Counted from the first letter of the stretch, positions 21,220 to 30,593 are shown. The stretch: DNA of 64,000 nucleotides from Streptomyces sp. NBC_00258 (GCF_036182465.1 NZ_CP108081.1:8494001-8558000); one strand, 5' to 3'. Program-made: numbers and translations. Notes: generated by a model not told the origin, from the letters alone.

Positions 21220-23181
21220 TCAGCGCAGGCCGCCGATCGACCTGCCGTCGGACAGGGTCCCCTTCAAGCCCGCCTGAGCGCCCTGTTCGGCCCGTACGGC
21301 AAGGAGATTGCCCTGCGTTGATCCGTCGACTCCGCCCGTCGCACGGATCGACTCGGTGTCCTTGCTTCCGGCGGCGAGGAGATACCAGTCACCCGTACCG
21401 GACTTCCACAGCACACCCGCCAGGACGTGGGAGTCCTTCGCCCCGCAGGCGGCCACGTTCTCCGCCTTCGCCGCGACCGCGCCGTACGGCTGGCCCTGGG
21501 CGTGGAACTGGGCCAGCACCCGTGTGCCGCCGCCGCGCCAGGTGTCCGCGCGGGTGCACAGCCAGTTCGCGGTGCCGCCCGCGTCGGGCAGTGGCTGCCG
21601 GGCGTACTGCCAGGCGTTCACCGTGCGCACGCCCTGGCCGCGGACGGCCGCCAGGGAGCAGGCGAGCGGGGACCAGGTCGCCGCCGACGCCTCGTGGGGC
21701 TGCCCGGGGCGGCCCGAGGTGAGGCGGGCCGGGGTCAGCTCACCGAGGTCGGTCGTCAGCCGGGTGCCCGAACGGTCCGTGAGCTCCAGCGCGTTCCAGG
21801 AGCGGCACTCACCGGTCTGCAGAGCGGGGCTGGCGAAGGGCTCGGTCACCCCGTCCGCCGACCGGCCGAGACGCGTCGCCCCGGAAGAGTCGGAACCGCC
21901 TGATGCGTCGGCCGCCGACTTCAGCAGGTCGCGCACCGCGGCCGTACGCACCCACGGTGCCGTCAGATAGCGGACGTTGCCGTCGGAGCGGCCGAGGACC
22001 ACCGCGTTCGACTCGGCCGCCGTGGCACCGTCGACCCGGGCGAAGTCCAGGGCGGCGCCCTGCGTGCCGTCCTTCGCTTCCGCGTAGCGCGCGATGCGCA
22101 GTCCGTCGTGGAGCAGCACGACCCGGCTCTGGTCGACCTCGCCCGCGTACAGCAGCTGGGGCGGTCCCGGCGGGGCGCCCGCCGGGGTGCCGGGAGTGGC
22201 CGAGACCTGCACGGACTCGCCGGGGCGTGCCCAGACGGCGAGCGCGCGGCGCAGCAGCGCCCTGTCACCGGTGAGGGCGCCGCGCGCGGGCCACACGGAG
22301 AAGTCGGTGCGCGTGGACGACTGCCAGGCGGCGGCCGGAACGAGCGTCAGCTTGCCGGGATCCAGGGCGGCCTGGGCGGAGGGGTTCTGCGCGTACGAGG
22401 GTGCGGCCGCGCCGTCGGGGCCCCAGCCGTCGCCGGGCAGCCCGAGCAGCGCCCCGCACACCGCGACGGCGGCGGCCGCCGCGAGCGCCGCCTTCATGTG
22501 CTGGCGGCGGCGCATCAGGTCCGGCGGCCTGGCCTGCAGCGAGCACGGGTCGAACTCGGGGGACGTCAGCAGCCCGTACTTCGCCTCGATCTCGTCGGCC
22601 TCGTCAAGTGCGTCGGCCGGGTCCTCCTCGCCCGCCGCGGCCAGCACCCTGCGCACGTCCGCGTCGGCAAGGCGTTCCAGACCGCGCAGGACGTAGGCGG
22701 CACGGGCCGGGGCCGACAGGGCCGACAGCCGCTGATCCAGGGCGAGTTCGTCGGCGCCGCCCGAACGCGGGAAGAGCCGCAGGCCCCACACCTGGGGGAG
22801 CAGTGGCGGCAGTTGCGCACGCTTCGGCCAGGCCCGGAACGTCAGCGGCCGGCCGGCCTCCAGCGCCGTACGCAGCACCCGGAGGCGTACGTACGCGTAT
22901 CCGGGATCGGCGTCGCGGCCCTCGGCGGTCTTCTGGGAGGGGAGGACCGAGGCGTCGCCGGACGTCCTGCCCCGGGGCAGCGCGCGCTGGGTGAGCGCGT
23001 GCGCGGTGAGCACCCGGCGGTTGCGTCCGAGGCTCGGCGGCAGCACCAGATAGGCGAGACGGACGAGCCGCGGATAGTGCTCGACGAGCGCGGCCTCGGC
23101 CTGCTCGACGTCGACGACCGGTCCGGGTCGGGGGTCTGGTGCGGGGCGCGGGGCGACATCCTGTGACTGCACGTTCAGCAA
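21220..23181 (-). CDS. Membrane protein with sigma-factor-like N-terminus
   Basis: I do not recognise this 653-residue protein as a named family. Residues 25-70 (ALVEHYPRLVRLAYLVLPPS) and 160-200 (LSAPARAAYVLRGLERLADA) resemble regions 2 and 4 of ECF sigma factors, but the core-binding acidic motifs look degenerate. A single hydrophobic helix lies near 230-250 (MKAALAAAAAVAVCGALLGL). About 400 residues follow, presumably outside the cell, with several paired Cys. It could be a membrane-tethered former sigma factor or an envelope sensor. It is followed on the same strand by the TetR gene and preceded by a TPR-protein gene 51 bp away. Confidence 0.6.
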   Translation of the reverse strand: MLNVQSQDVAPRPAPDPRPGPVVDVEQAEAALVEHYPRLVRLAYLVLPPSLGRNRRVLTAHALTQRALPRGRTSGDASVLPSQKTAEGRDADPGYAYVRLRVLRTALEAGRPLTFRAWPKRAQLPPLLPQVWGLRLFPRSGGADELALDQRLSALSAPARAAYVLRGLERLADADVRRVLAAAGEEDPADALDEADEIEAKYGLLTSPEFDPCSLQARPPDLMRRRQHMKAALAAAAAVAVCGALLGLPGDGWGPDGAAAPSYAQNPSAQAALDPGKLTLVPAAAWQSSTRTDFSVWPARGALTGDRALLRRALAVWARPGESVQVSATPGTPAGAPPGPPQLLYAGEVDQSRVVLLHDGLRIARYAEAKDGTQGAALDFARVDGATAAESNAVVLGRSDGNVRYLTAPWVRTAAVRDLLKSAADASGGSDSSGATRLGRSADGVTEPFASPALQTGECRSWNALELTDRSGTRLTTDLGELTPARLTSGRPGQPHEASAATWSPLACSLAAVRGQGVRTVNAWQYARQPLPDAGGTANWLCTRADTWRGGGTRVLAQFHAQGQPYGAVAAKAENVAACGAKDSHVLAGVLWKSGTGDWYLLAAGSKDTESIRATGGVDGSTQGNLLAVRAEQGAQAGLKGTLSDGRSIGGLR

Positions 23182-23232
23182 AACGAGCGAATCCGTGGTT
23201 GGTCACCTGGACTGCCCCGGGTCCGTGGGGAG

Positions 23233-23742
23233 TTACGCCTCCGGCTCCACGAGCAGACGGGCGTAGTTCGCCATGGACCGCTGGTAGCGCGGCAGATGAG
23301 GGGCCAGGGCGCCCAGTACGAGCGCGAGCCCCTCGCGCTCCCGGCCCAGGCTCGCCAGGCACAGCGCGAGTGTGGCGCGTACGGCGTCGTCCAACTCGTC
23401 GGAGGGCGCGACGAGTTCCGGCGTCAGCAGCTTGACGCCCTCCTCCGGATGTCCGGTGTTCCGCAGCGAGCTGGAGAGCTGGATCTTCGCGCGCCGGCCG
23501 CGATAGCCGTCGAGCCCGCGCGCCAGCGCCTCCTGGTACAGCGGCACGGCCCGGTCCGAGTGGCCCGTCGAGTCCCAGGCACAGGCCCGCTCGAACGGGC
23601 CGACCGGGCTGTCGGCGGGCAGTTCGGCGACCAGCGCGTCGATCACCGCGCGGAAGTCGGCCCCCGCCGCCTCGGCGTAGTCGTCGAAGGTGGCCCAGGC
23701 GGCCGTCACGCGCTCGTCCCAGTCGGCATCAATGGTGGTCAC
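23233..23742 (-). CDS. Tetratricopeptide-repeat protein
   Basis: The 169-residue cytoplasmic protein consists of helical repeats resembling the TPR_5 group (FERACAWDSTGHSDRAVPLY, then AKIQLSSSLRNTGHPEEGVK). Such proteins are common in actinobacteria, and their partners are mostly unknown. The GTG at 23742 (VTTIDADWDERV) is preferred; an upstream TTG at 23760 is less likely. It lies 51 bp upstream of the sigma-like membrane protein in the same orientation and may be expressed with it. Confidence 0.75.
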   Translation of the reverse strand: MTTIDADWDERVTAAWATFDDYAEAAGADFRAVIDALVAELPADSPVGPFERACAWDSTGHSDRAVPLYQEALARGLDGYRGRRAKIQLSSSLRNTGHPEEGVKLLTPELVAPSDELDDAVRATLALCLASLGREREGLALVLGALAPHLPRYQRSMANYARLLVEPEA

Positions 23743-23989
23743 GGACCCACCCTCGCACAAGCGTGCCCGCGAACGGCATCGGCTTTACGCGCTCATCGGC
23801 AGCCCTGTACTCCGGCCCTGTCCGATAACGGAGGACCATCAATGTGGCGCTCGTCACTGTGATGCGTCCGGTGATGCCGTAAACACGGAGGCGATTGAGC
23901 GCCGGGCGTGCGGGAGCCGTATCCGAAGGCAGAGCCTCTACCGGGGCTCTCAACGGCGTGGGCCGGAACCGACCCGGAGGTACGTACGA

Positions 23990-24430
23990 ATGCGTTTGAC
24001 GAGGAAGAGGCTCGCGGTCGGTACGGCCGGGGCGGTCACGGCACTGCTGGCGGTGACCGGCTGCGGGTCCGAGGGCAGCGGGGAGAAGAAGGTCCCCGAG
24101 ACCGCGAGCGGGAGCCTGGAGCAGATCGCGAGCGAGGCGGGCTGCAAGCCGGACATGCAGACGGACGCGGACACGATCCGGCAGGCCATCTGCAAGACCT
24201 CCGGCGGCAAGTACATCCTGGCGACGTTCGCCACCGACCGCGGCCAGCGCGAATGGCTGAACGGGGCGAAGGACTACGGCGGCTACTACCTCGTCGGCCG
24301 CAAGTGGGTCGCCGTCGGCGAGCAGAAGACGGTCACGGCACTGCGCGGCCAGCTCGGCGGGACCATGGAGGAAGGCTCCGAGCACATGAACCCCGGTGGC
24401 AGTCACAACAGCGGCGGTCACAGCAGCTGA
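23990..24430 (+). CDS. Small secreted lipoprotein
   Basis: The 146-residue protein begins with an Arg/Lys-rich signal (MRLTRKRLAVGTAGAVTALL) and a lipobox ending at Cys25 (VTGC). The mature part has two Cys (GCKPD and AICKTSG) that could pair. The tail is Gly/Ser/His rich. The start is supported by GGAGG nine bases upstream. I do not recognise the family. It is convergent with the DUF1996 gene, with a shared hairpin between. Confidence 0.7.
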   Translation: MRLTRKRLAVGTAGAVTALLAVTGCGSEGSGEKKVPETASGSLEQIASEAGCKPDMQTDADTIRQAICKTSGGKYILATFATDRGQREWLNGAKDYGGYYLVGRKWVAVGEQKTVTALRGQLGGTMEEGSEHMNPGGSHNSGGHSS

Positions 24431-24495
24431 CGGACGGCATCGCCCCGCGCGGGCCACGCGGGGTCCGAGGGTATTCGGTCGAAGCAATTCGGGGG

Positions 24496-24541
24496 CAGGA
24501 GAAAGCCGGCGGTGGGTAATCCCACCGCCGGCTTTCTCCTG
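24496..24541. terminator. Bidirectional terminator
   Basis: A perfect stem of about 20 bp (CAGGAGAAAGCCGGCGGTGG with its complement) surrounds a short TAAT-containing loop between convergent genes. It can serve both the lipoprotein gene and the DUF1996 gene. Confidence 0.9.
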
Positions 24542-24574
24542 CCTACAGCCTCCTGCTTACTGCTTCTGTGCTAC

Positions 24575-26128
24575 TTACTGGCAGTCCTGGCCGCTGTTGA
24601 TGCAGTCGACCACCTGGTTCATCGTGTTCTCGTCGAAGAAGTTGATGAAGTCGTTGTGGTCGGTGATCGGCTTGTGCAGCTGGTCCGGGAAGGAGTCCAC
24701 CGCGAACGGGTTCGTGACCTGATCGCCCTGGATCTGCGGGGCCGCTACGTCGTAGACCAGACGGACCTGCAGCTGGGGGATGGCCTGGAAACCGTTGCCA
24801 CAGGTGCCGTCCTGCTGGACGAAGGACACGTGCGTGCGGTGGTTGGCCGAGTCGATGTTCTGACCGTCCCAGCAGCTCTGGAAGTTGGTCGTCCGCACCA
24901 CGGAGCTGCCCTCGGGGCAGATCGGGTACTTGTCCGTCAGCTGACGGTCCTCGAAGCCGGTGCAGCTCCAGTTGGTGTTGGCGTTGGCGAGGCCGTTCAC
25001 GAAGGACTTGGCGTCACCGGTGATGATGCGAAGGGCCGAGGGCATCGCGACCACGTCGCCCTGCTGGTTGCCCACGAACTTCAGCTGGGCCTCGGCCGGC
25101 TGGAGGATCGTGCCGACGTTGCCGTCCTGACCGCCACCGGGGGCGTTCGCGTCGATGTCGTCCTGACCGTCCTGCACACGCAGCACCGGCCAGAAGTACG
25201 ACGACTTGTCACCCTGGTTCTGGCAGCTGGTGTCGGCCGCCGCCAGGTCCTGGTCGCTCGCGAACGCGTCGTTGTCCTGGTTGCCGACGTAGTCGTGCTG
25301 GTGCTGCGCACCGTTGCTGACACCGGGAGCGACGATCACGTTGTCCGAGTTGCGGTTCTCGTTCTCGTTCGTGCCACAGTTCGTGGTGAACGTGCCCGTC
25401 GAACCGGAGTCCCCGTTCGCGGGAAGCCCGTTCGGACCGACGCCCTTCGCGCCACCGGTCGGCTGGACCTGGGTGATGTCCTGGAAGTCGGCAGCCACCG
25501 GACCGTTGCCGTCCTGGCCACCGTTGCCCTGGTCCTGACCGTCGCCCTGGTCCTGACCCTGATCCTGACCGTCGCCCTGATCCTGGCCCTGGTCCTGGCC
25601 GTTGTCCTGGCCCTGGTCCTGACCGTCACCGCCCTGGCCTTCGCCGGCGGCGGGCTGGTCGGCCGGCACGCCCTCACACTCGGCGAGCTGGTCCTGCTGC
25701 TGCGGAGCCTTGCCGCCCGAGCGCTGGATGTTGTTGCCGATCCGGTCGATCGTGGCGGTCCGCTTGGACTTCAGCGGACTGAGGATGGCGTTGTTGACGT
25801 AGCTGGAGTCCCCCGCCTGGGCCTGGCGCGTGTCGGCGAGGCGCTTGTAGGCCTCGGTGACCTGCTGGTCGAGCTTCGCCAGCTCCTTGTCGACGCCGGC
25901 GCGTGCCCCCTTCGGCACATCGGTCAGCTGCTGGCCGACGTCCGGACATTTGATCGTCGCCACTCCGGCGGCCGTTGTCTGCGCGTTCTGCGTCGAGTTC
26001 TTGCCCTCGCCCGCAGAAGCGTAGATGTTGGCCGCCAGCAGACCGCCGCCACCCAGCGCGAGAGCCGCCGATGCGGCTATCGCCCGGTTGGCGAGCGTGG
26101 AGCGGCGTTTACGGTTTGTGCGTCCCAT
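24575..26128 (-). CDS. Secreted DUF1996-domain protein
   Basis: The 517-residue protein has a signal-like N-terminus (MGRTNRKRRSTLANRAIAAS, then a hydrophobic stretch). A helical region is followed by a low-complexity Gln/Asp/Gly linker (repeats of GQDQG and GDGQDQG, about residues 170-210). The C-terminal part, from about residue 265, has the DUF1996 features, with conserved Cys, His and Trp (NCGTNENENRNSDN, YFWPVLRV, NFQSCWDGQNID, PQLQVRLVYDV). The function of DUF1996 is not established; fungal and actinobacterial members are secreted. The ATG at 26128 has AGAGGAG upstream. A palindrome at 26314 may control it. Confidence 0.85.
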   Translation of the reverse strand: MGRTNRKRRSTLANRAIAASAALALGGGGLLAANIYASAGEGKNSTQNAQTTAAGVATIKCPDVGQQLTDVPKGARAGVDKELAKLDQQVTEAYKRLADTRQAQAGDSSYVNNAILSPLKSKRTATIDRIGNNIQRSGGKAPQQQDQLAECEGVPADQPAAGEGQGGDGQDQGQDNGQDQGQDQGDGQDQGQDQGDGQDQGNGGQDGNGPVAADFQDITQVQPTGGAKGVGPNGLPANGDSGSTGTFTTNCGTNENENRNSDNVIVAPGVSNGAQHQHDYVGNQDNDAFASDQDLAAADTSCQNQGDKSSYFWPVLRVQDGQDDIDANAPGGGQDGNVGTILQPAEAQLKFVGNQQGDVVAMPSALRIITGDAKSFVNGLANANTNWSCTGFEDRQLTDKYPICPEGSSVVRTTNFQSCWDGQNIDSANHRTHVSFVQQDGTCGNGFQAIPQLQVRLVYDVAAPQIQGDQVTNPFAVDSFPDQLHKPITDHNDFINFFDENTMNQVVDCINSGQDCQ

Positions 26129-26267
26129 GGAACTCCTCTGGCTTCCTTGCGGGGGCATTGAGGCGCCCGACAGGAGGTGAAGCGGCTCCGTTCAATACGG
26201 AGGGGGCTCCTGAGGTGTTCAGTGGTCCAAGAAATTGGTGAGAGTTCGGGGACGCAATCCCGGCGCA

Positions 26268-26330
26268 AGGGGCCCAGAAGCCCCTGAAACAACGGCAGTT
26301 GTGCGGGATTTATTGAATATCATTCAGCGA
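26268..26330. promoter_or_regulatory. Upstream region of the DUF1996 gene: palindrome and hairpin
   Basis: The 282-bp gap between the response-regulator stop and the DUF1996 gene holds an AT-rich stretch with the palindrome TGAATATCATTCA (26314-26326), a likely operator or promoter element. It also holds a short hairpin AGGGGC-CCAGAA-GCCCCT near 26269-26286. AT-rich sequence is rare in this window, which makes a promoter here likely. No regulator is assigned. Confidence 0.4.
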
Positions 26331-26410
26331 AAGCGGAACTTCGGCCCCGCCTCCTGACGGATCTTGTGACGACCGCTGCCGATCTTTCCCGATCCTCGTT
26401 CGGGACCCTT

Positions 26411-27064
26411 TCAGCGGCCCTGGTCCAAATAGGCGAGAACGGCCAGGACGCGACGGTTGTCATCGTCCGAGACCTCAAGGCCCAGCTTCGCGAAGATGTT
26501 GGACGTGTGCTTCGCGATCGCCCGCTCCGTGACCACCAGTTGGCCCGCGATCGCCGCATTCGACCTGCCCTGTGCCATCAGTTCCAAAACCTCCAGCTCG
26601 CGTGGAGTCACCCGGCCCAGCGGCCGGTCGTCCGCCTGCCGCCGCGTCAGCAGCTGCTGGATGACCTGCGGATCCATCGCGGTGCCGCCCGTCGCGACCC
26701 GGCGCACGGCGTCGATGAACTGCTCGGCGTCGAACACCCGGTCCTTGAGCAGATAGCCGACCCCGCCGATCCCGTCGGCGAGCAACTCGCGCGCGTACAG
26801 CTGCTCCACGTGCTGCGAGAGGACCAGCACCGGCAGCCCGGGTCTCGCCCGCCGGGCCGCCAGCGCGCACTGCAGCCCCTCGTCCGTGTGCGAGGGCGGC
26901 AGACGTACGTCGACGACGGCGATGTCGGGGTTCAACTCGGCCAGCGCACGGGTGAGTTCGGGCCCGGTCTCGACGGCCGCGGCGATCTCGAAGTCGTACG
27001 CCTCCAGCAGCCGGACCAGTCCGTCGCGCAGCAGGAACAGGTCTTCGGCTAGGACAACTCGCAA
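26411..27064 (-). CDS. NarL/LuxR-type response regulator
   Basis: The 217-residue protein has a receiver domain (MRVVLAEDLFLLRDGLVRLL; phospho-acceptor Asp52 in IAVVDVRLPPS; conserved Lys in GYLLKDR) and a C-terminal LuxR helix-turn-helix (LTPRE-like VTPRELEVLELMAQGRSNAA). Its start overlaps the end of the sensor-kinase gene by 16 bp, so the two form one translationally coupled operon. Targets are unknown; the DUF1996 gene lies just downstream in the same orientation. Confidence 0.9.
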   Translation of the reverse strand: MRVVLAEDLFLLRDGLVRLLEAYDFEIAAAVETGPELTRALAELNPDIAVVDVRLPPSHTDEGLQCALAARRARPGLPVLVLSQHVEQLYARELLADGIGGVGYLLKDRVFDAEQFIDAVRRVATGGTAMDPQVIQQLLTRRQADDRPLGRVTPRELEVLELMAQGRSNAAIAGQLVVTERAIAKHTSNIFAKLGLEVSDDDNRRVLAVLAYLDQGR

Positions 27065-28350
27065 GGGATCTCCATGGTCACCATGGTGGGGCCGCCCGCG
27101 GGACTGCTGACGGCCAGGACGCCGTCGAATGTACCCAGTCGCCGCTCGACTCCGGAGAGTCCCGAACCCGCGCCGATCGTGGCGCCCCCGCCGCCGTCGT
27201 CGGTGACCGCGATCCGCAGCATGCCGCCGTGCTCCGGGGAGTGGTGGATGTCGACCCAGATCCGGTCCGCCCCCGAGTGCTTGACGGCGTTGGTGAGGAC
27301 CTCGCTGACGGCGAAGTACGCGGCCGCCTCCACCGGTTCCCCCGCCCGGCCCGGCAACTCCACGTCCACCTCCGTGCTGATCGGCAGCCGCAGCGCCAAC
27401 GCCCGTACGGCGTCGCCCAGTCCGCGCTCCGCGAGCACGGGCGGGTGGATGCCGCGTACGAGGTCACGCAGTTCCGTGAGCGCCTCGGCGGAGGACTTGC
27501 GGGCCTGTGCGAGCAGTTGCTTGGCCTTCGCCGGGTTCTTCTCGACGAGGGCCTCGATCGTGCCGAGATCCATGCCCATCGCGACCAGCCTGGCCTGCGC
27601 CCCGTCGTGCAGGTCCCGTTCGATGCGGCGCAGTTCGGCCGCCGAGGTGTCGACTGCGTCGCGCCGGGTCTCGGTGAGCACGCGGACGCGCTCGGCGAGC
27701 TCGCCCTGGCCGGACGCGAGGACGGACCGGGTCAGCAGGAAGTGGACCCGCAGGAGCAGGGGAGCGGTGTAGACACCGGTGACGAGCAGGGCTGCGCCCA
27801 GCGCGGCCGCGGCGAGGGCGCTGAGCTGCCCGCTGACCGGCACGAACCCGTACCACCAGCCGACGCGGGTGCCGTCCGTGAAGACCCGCCACAGCCCGGC
27901 GCCGAGCGCGAACCCCTCGAAGGGATAGGCGAGCAGCGCGGCGGGCAGCAGTGCCGTGACGAAGCCCGCGATCATGTCGACCGGCAGCCACATCAGGTCC
28001 CGCCAGGTCGCCGGATCGCCGAGCAGCCGGAAGCACCGCGTCCAGGGGTTGGCGTCCTTCGGAACCGGCCGGTACGCGGGCGGGATCCGCACCCCGCACC
28101 ACTGGGCCGCCACCAGACGCCGCCAGTTCGCGAAGCCGCGTACGCCCGCCAGCACCCACGGTGTCGTGACGATGCCGATGCCCAGCGGTACGAGGACGAT
28201 CGACACGACGGACAGGACGAAGAGGGTGATCGACCCGGCCAGCGCCACAACGGCCAGCACCAGAGCCCGCGCCCCGGCCAGCGCGGCGGTGCGCAGCCTG
28301 CCACCGACGGGCTCGTTGTCCCCGTTCGTGTTGTCCCCGTTCGTGTTCAT
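27049..28350 (-). CDS. Sensor histidine kinase, HisKA_3 type
   Basis: The 433-residue protein has four to six membrane helices forming an N-terminal sensor region like the Streptomyces 'putative sensor' domain, then HisKA_3 with phospho-acceptor His248 (RIERDLHDGAQARL). The HATPase_c domain follows (VLTNAVKHSGAD, DDGGGGATIGAGSGLSGVER). The N-terminus carries a short tandem NTNGDN repeat. It should phosphorylate the response regulator encoded immediately downstream with a 16-bp gene overlap. With little outside the membrane, it probably senses a membrane or envelope signal. Confidence 0.88.
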   Translation of the reverse strand: MNTNGDNTNGDNEPVGGRLRTAALAGARALVLAVVALAGSITLFVLSVVSIVLVPLGIGIVTTPWVLAGVRGFANWRRLVAAQWCGVRIPPAYRPVPKDANPWTRCFRLLGDPATWRDLMWLPVDMIAGFVTALLPAALLAYPFEGFALGAGLWRVFTDGTRVGWWYGFVPVSGQLSALAAAALGAALLVTGVYTAPLLLRVHFLLTRSVLASGQGELAERVRVLTETRRDAVDTSAAELRRIERDLHDGAQARLVAMGMDLGTIEALVEKNPAKAKQLLAQARKSSAEALTELRDLVRGIHPPVLAERGLGDAVRALALRLPISTEVDVELPGRAGEPVEAAAYFAVSEVLTNAVKHSGADRIWVDIHHSPEHGGMLRIAVTDDGGGGATIGAGSGLSGVERRLGTFDGVLAVSSPAGGPTMVTMEIPCELS

Positions 28351-28435
28351 GCCCCAAGTCTCGCCGAGTCCGCCGCCGCGGTCACTGGGCCGAACCACCC
28401 GGCGGGGGTGGTGCCAACGCCACCCCCTGCGGCGC

Positions 28436-29464
28436 TCAGCCGTCCAGGACCTTCGCCTCCACCGAGGGGTCGAGCCCGACCACCGGCCGGTCGGGACGCT
28501 GGGGAGCGGTACCGCCGATGCCCTGGAGCCAGCTCCAGGTGTCGGCCACCGTCTCGGCGACCGGCCGGCACCGCAGTCCGTCCCGTACCGCCCTGGACAC
28601 ATCCGCCCGGTGCATCGCGTCGTGCGACTCCGAGCCGGGCGGCACCCACACCGGCAGCTGGATCCACGGTTCGATCCCGGCCGCGAGAACCACCTCGGGA
28701 TCGGTCCACCGGAGCTCGGCCGGACTTCCCGCGGCTGTTCCTCCGGCAGCCGTGCCTCCCGTGACCTGGACGCACGCGTCGAGCAGCGTCCCCATGGTCG
28801 CGTGCCCCGACGGACTGATGACGTTGTACGCCCCGTCCGCCCCCGCCTCCACCGCCCCGAGGGTCCACTCGGCCAGATCGCGGACGTCGACGTACTGGAG
28901 CGGCAGTTCACGGGGACCGGGCGCGAGGACGGGCCCGCCGCGCGCCACCCGGTCCAGCCACCACGGCAGGCGCCCGATGTTCTCGTACGGGCCGAGGATC
29001 AGGCCGGCCCGCACGAGAAGCGTCCGCTCCTCACCGAAGGCTTCCAGCACGGCCAGTTCGCCGCCCCGCTTGTCGCGCGCGTAGTCGGTCTGTTCCGCGT
29101 CCGGCGAGGCGCCCTCCACCAGCGGGCCGTCCTCGTCGTATCCCGGCGCGGGCGGCCAGGCGTACACGGAACAGCTCGACACGTACACGTACCGTCGTGC
29201 GCGGTTCGCCAGCAGCCGCGCGGAGTCACTGACCACCCGCGGGGCCGCGGACCAGGTGTCGACGACGACATCCCACTCCTCCCCGGTCCCGGCCAGGGCC
29301 GCGAGCCCGTCGGGCGCGGTGCGGTCGCCGTGCAGGGACCGCACCCCCGCCGGAGGTTCGTGGCGTCCCCGGTGGAAGACGGTCACGTCCCAGCCGCGGG
29401 CGAGCGCCGCCTCCACGACGGTCCGGCCCACGAACTCCGTACCACCCAGCATCAGAAGTCTCAT
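28436..29464 (-). CDS. NAD-dependent epimerase/dehydratase-like protein
   Basis: The 342-residue protein has an extended-SDR Rossmann start (MRLLMLGGTEFVGRTVVEAA), the segment YVYVSSCSVYA and YARDK (YxxxK catalytic pair), and a C-terminal substrate domain. It resembles the group annotated as reductases or isoflavone-reductase-like epimerases in actinobacteria. Cofactor binding is supported by the glycine motif; the substrate is not known. It lies 85 bp upstream of the sensor kinase on the same strand but with its own spacing, so a shared role is unproven. Confidence 0.8.
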   Translation of the reverse strand: MRLLMLGGTEFVGRTVVEAALARGWDVTVFHRGRHEPPAGVRSLHGDRTAPDGLAALAGTGEEWDVVVDTWSAAPRVVSDSARLLANRARRYVYVSSCSVYAWPPAPGYDEDGPLVEGASPDAEQTDYARDKRGGELAVLEAFGEERTLLVRAGLILGPYENIGRLPWWLDRVARGGPVLAPGPRELPLQYVDVRDLAEWTLGAVEAGADGAYNVISPSGHATMGTLLDACVQVTGGTAAGGTAAGSPAELRWTDPEVVLAAGIEPWIQLPVWVPPGSESHDAMHRADVSRAVRDGLRCRPVAETVADTWSWLQGIGGTAPQRPDRPVVGLDPSVEAKVLDG

Positions 29465-29584
29465 ACGAGTGACTCTGCCCGGCGGCCCCGCGCGACGGAA
29501 CGGGAATCTGCCGACAGGCGAATCGTTCCGCCGACGGACGAACCCGTGGGCGGCACGTGTACGGGTACGGGTGCCGGTTCGGGC

Positions 29585-30193
29585 TCAGCTCGCGGTCGGC
29601 GGCGTGTACTTGTACCCCACGCGCCGCACCGTCTGGATCGCCGCCCGGTGCTCCGACCCGAGCTTGCGGCGCAGCCGGGCGATGTGGACGTCCACGGTCC
29701 GGCCGTCGCCCACGTGCCCGTATCCCCACACCGTGGTGACCAGCTGGTCGCGGGTGTGCACCCGGTGCGGATGCGCCACGAGATGCGAGAGCAGCTCGAA
29801 CTCCAGATACGTGAGATCCAGCGGCCGCCCGCCGACCTCGGCCGTGCGCTGCACGGTGTCGACGCGTACGAGGGAGTCGTCGCCCTCGCCCTGCGACTCC
29901 GTCCGGTCCGTCTCGGACACCGCGTCCGGCACGGCGACCGGCAGGAGCGACGGCTGGTCGGCCGGCACGAGGACCAGGTAACCGATCATCGGCGGCCGGC
30001 CCGGCAGCGTGGGCAGGGTGTGCGGGGGAGCGGGCAGCCAGGTGGCGCCCGGCGGGAGGAGGTCCGTGACGTCGACCACCTCGTCCCGGTCGACGGCACG
30101 CAGTCGATGACGCGCCGGGCCCGTGGAAGGGACCGGGGAGGGCGCCGTGGAGGGGGCGGTGGCAACGGACGAGAAGGAACGGGTGTTCGCCAT
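29585..30193 (-). CDS. OmpR-type winged-helix DNA-binding protein without receiver domain
   Basis: The 202-residue protein has a variable, Pro/Ser/Thr-rich N-terminus, a small middle domain and a C-terminal Trans_reg_C winged helix (LTYLEFELLSHLVAHPHRVH, TVDVHIARLRRKL, VRRVGYKY). No phosphorylatable receiver is present, so it is an orphan regulator of the kind common in Streptomyces. It starts about 380 bp beyond the glnII terminator, but I see no direct evidence that it controls glnII. Confidence 0.82.
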   Translation of the reverse strand: MANTRSFSSVATAPSTAPSPVPSTGPARHRLRAVDRDEVVDVTDLLPPGATWLPAPPHTLPTLPGRPPMIGYLVLVPADQPSLLPVAVPDAVSETDRTESQGEGDDSLVRVDTVQRTAEVGGRPLDLTYLEFELLSHLVAHPHRVHTRDQLVTTVWGYGHVGDGRTVDVHIARLRRKLGSEHRAAIQTVRRVGYKYTPPTAS

Positions 30194-30539
30194 GAGAGGT
30201 CAGCTCTTTCGCGCGAGAGGTCGTCGGAGGACGTACGTCGTGCGCGCTGGCCGAAGGCCGGGATGTACGGCTTTAGAGGGCCCGCGCGTTCACCGCGCGA
30301 CAACACACCCGGTCGAAGTCATGATGCTGCCGGGAAGGCCAGAAGGGCTCAAGGTCACGACGACCCGTCGCGATGAACTCCTGGAAGCCGGTCATGCTCC
30401 CATTGAAGCAGAGACCCGATCCCAACAGCACCCTGCTCTCACTGGTCGGACGCCAACTACCCAGGGGCGCGGGGAACTGCGCGACCAGCCACACTCGACC
30501 CGCACCCGTCCACGCCCCGACATCCCCCTGACGGAACGC
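30194..30539. other. Gene-free region between regulator and glnII, with dispersed repeat copy 3
   Basis: This stretch holds the upstream region of the winged-helix regulator and, at 30461-30490, a copy of the dispersed repeat on the minus strand (GGGGCGCGGGGAACTGCGCG as written on plus). The copy lies about 105 bp past the glnII stop and reads in the glnII direction. I see no convincing small gene here. Confidence 0.7.
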
Positions 30540-30576
30540 GGAAGGGGCGCCCACCACAAAGGTGGGCGCCCCTTCC
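30540..30576 (-). terminator. glnII terminator
   Basis: A perfect 16-bp stem (GGAAGGGGCGCCCACC with its complement) around the loop ACAAA lies 18 bp past the glnII stop. It is one of the strongest hairpins in the window. Confidence 0.9.
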
Positions 30577-30593
30577 GAAGAACAACAGCCGAA

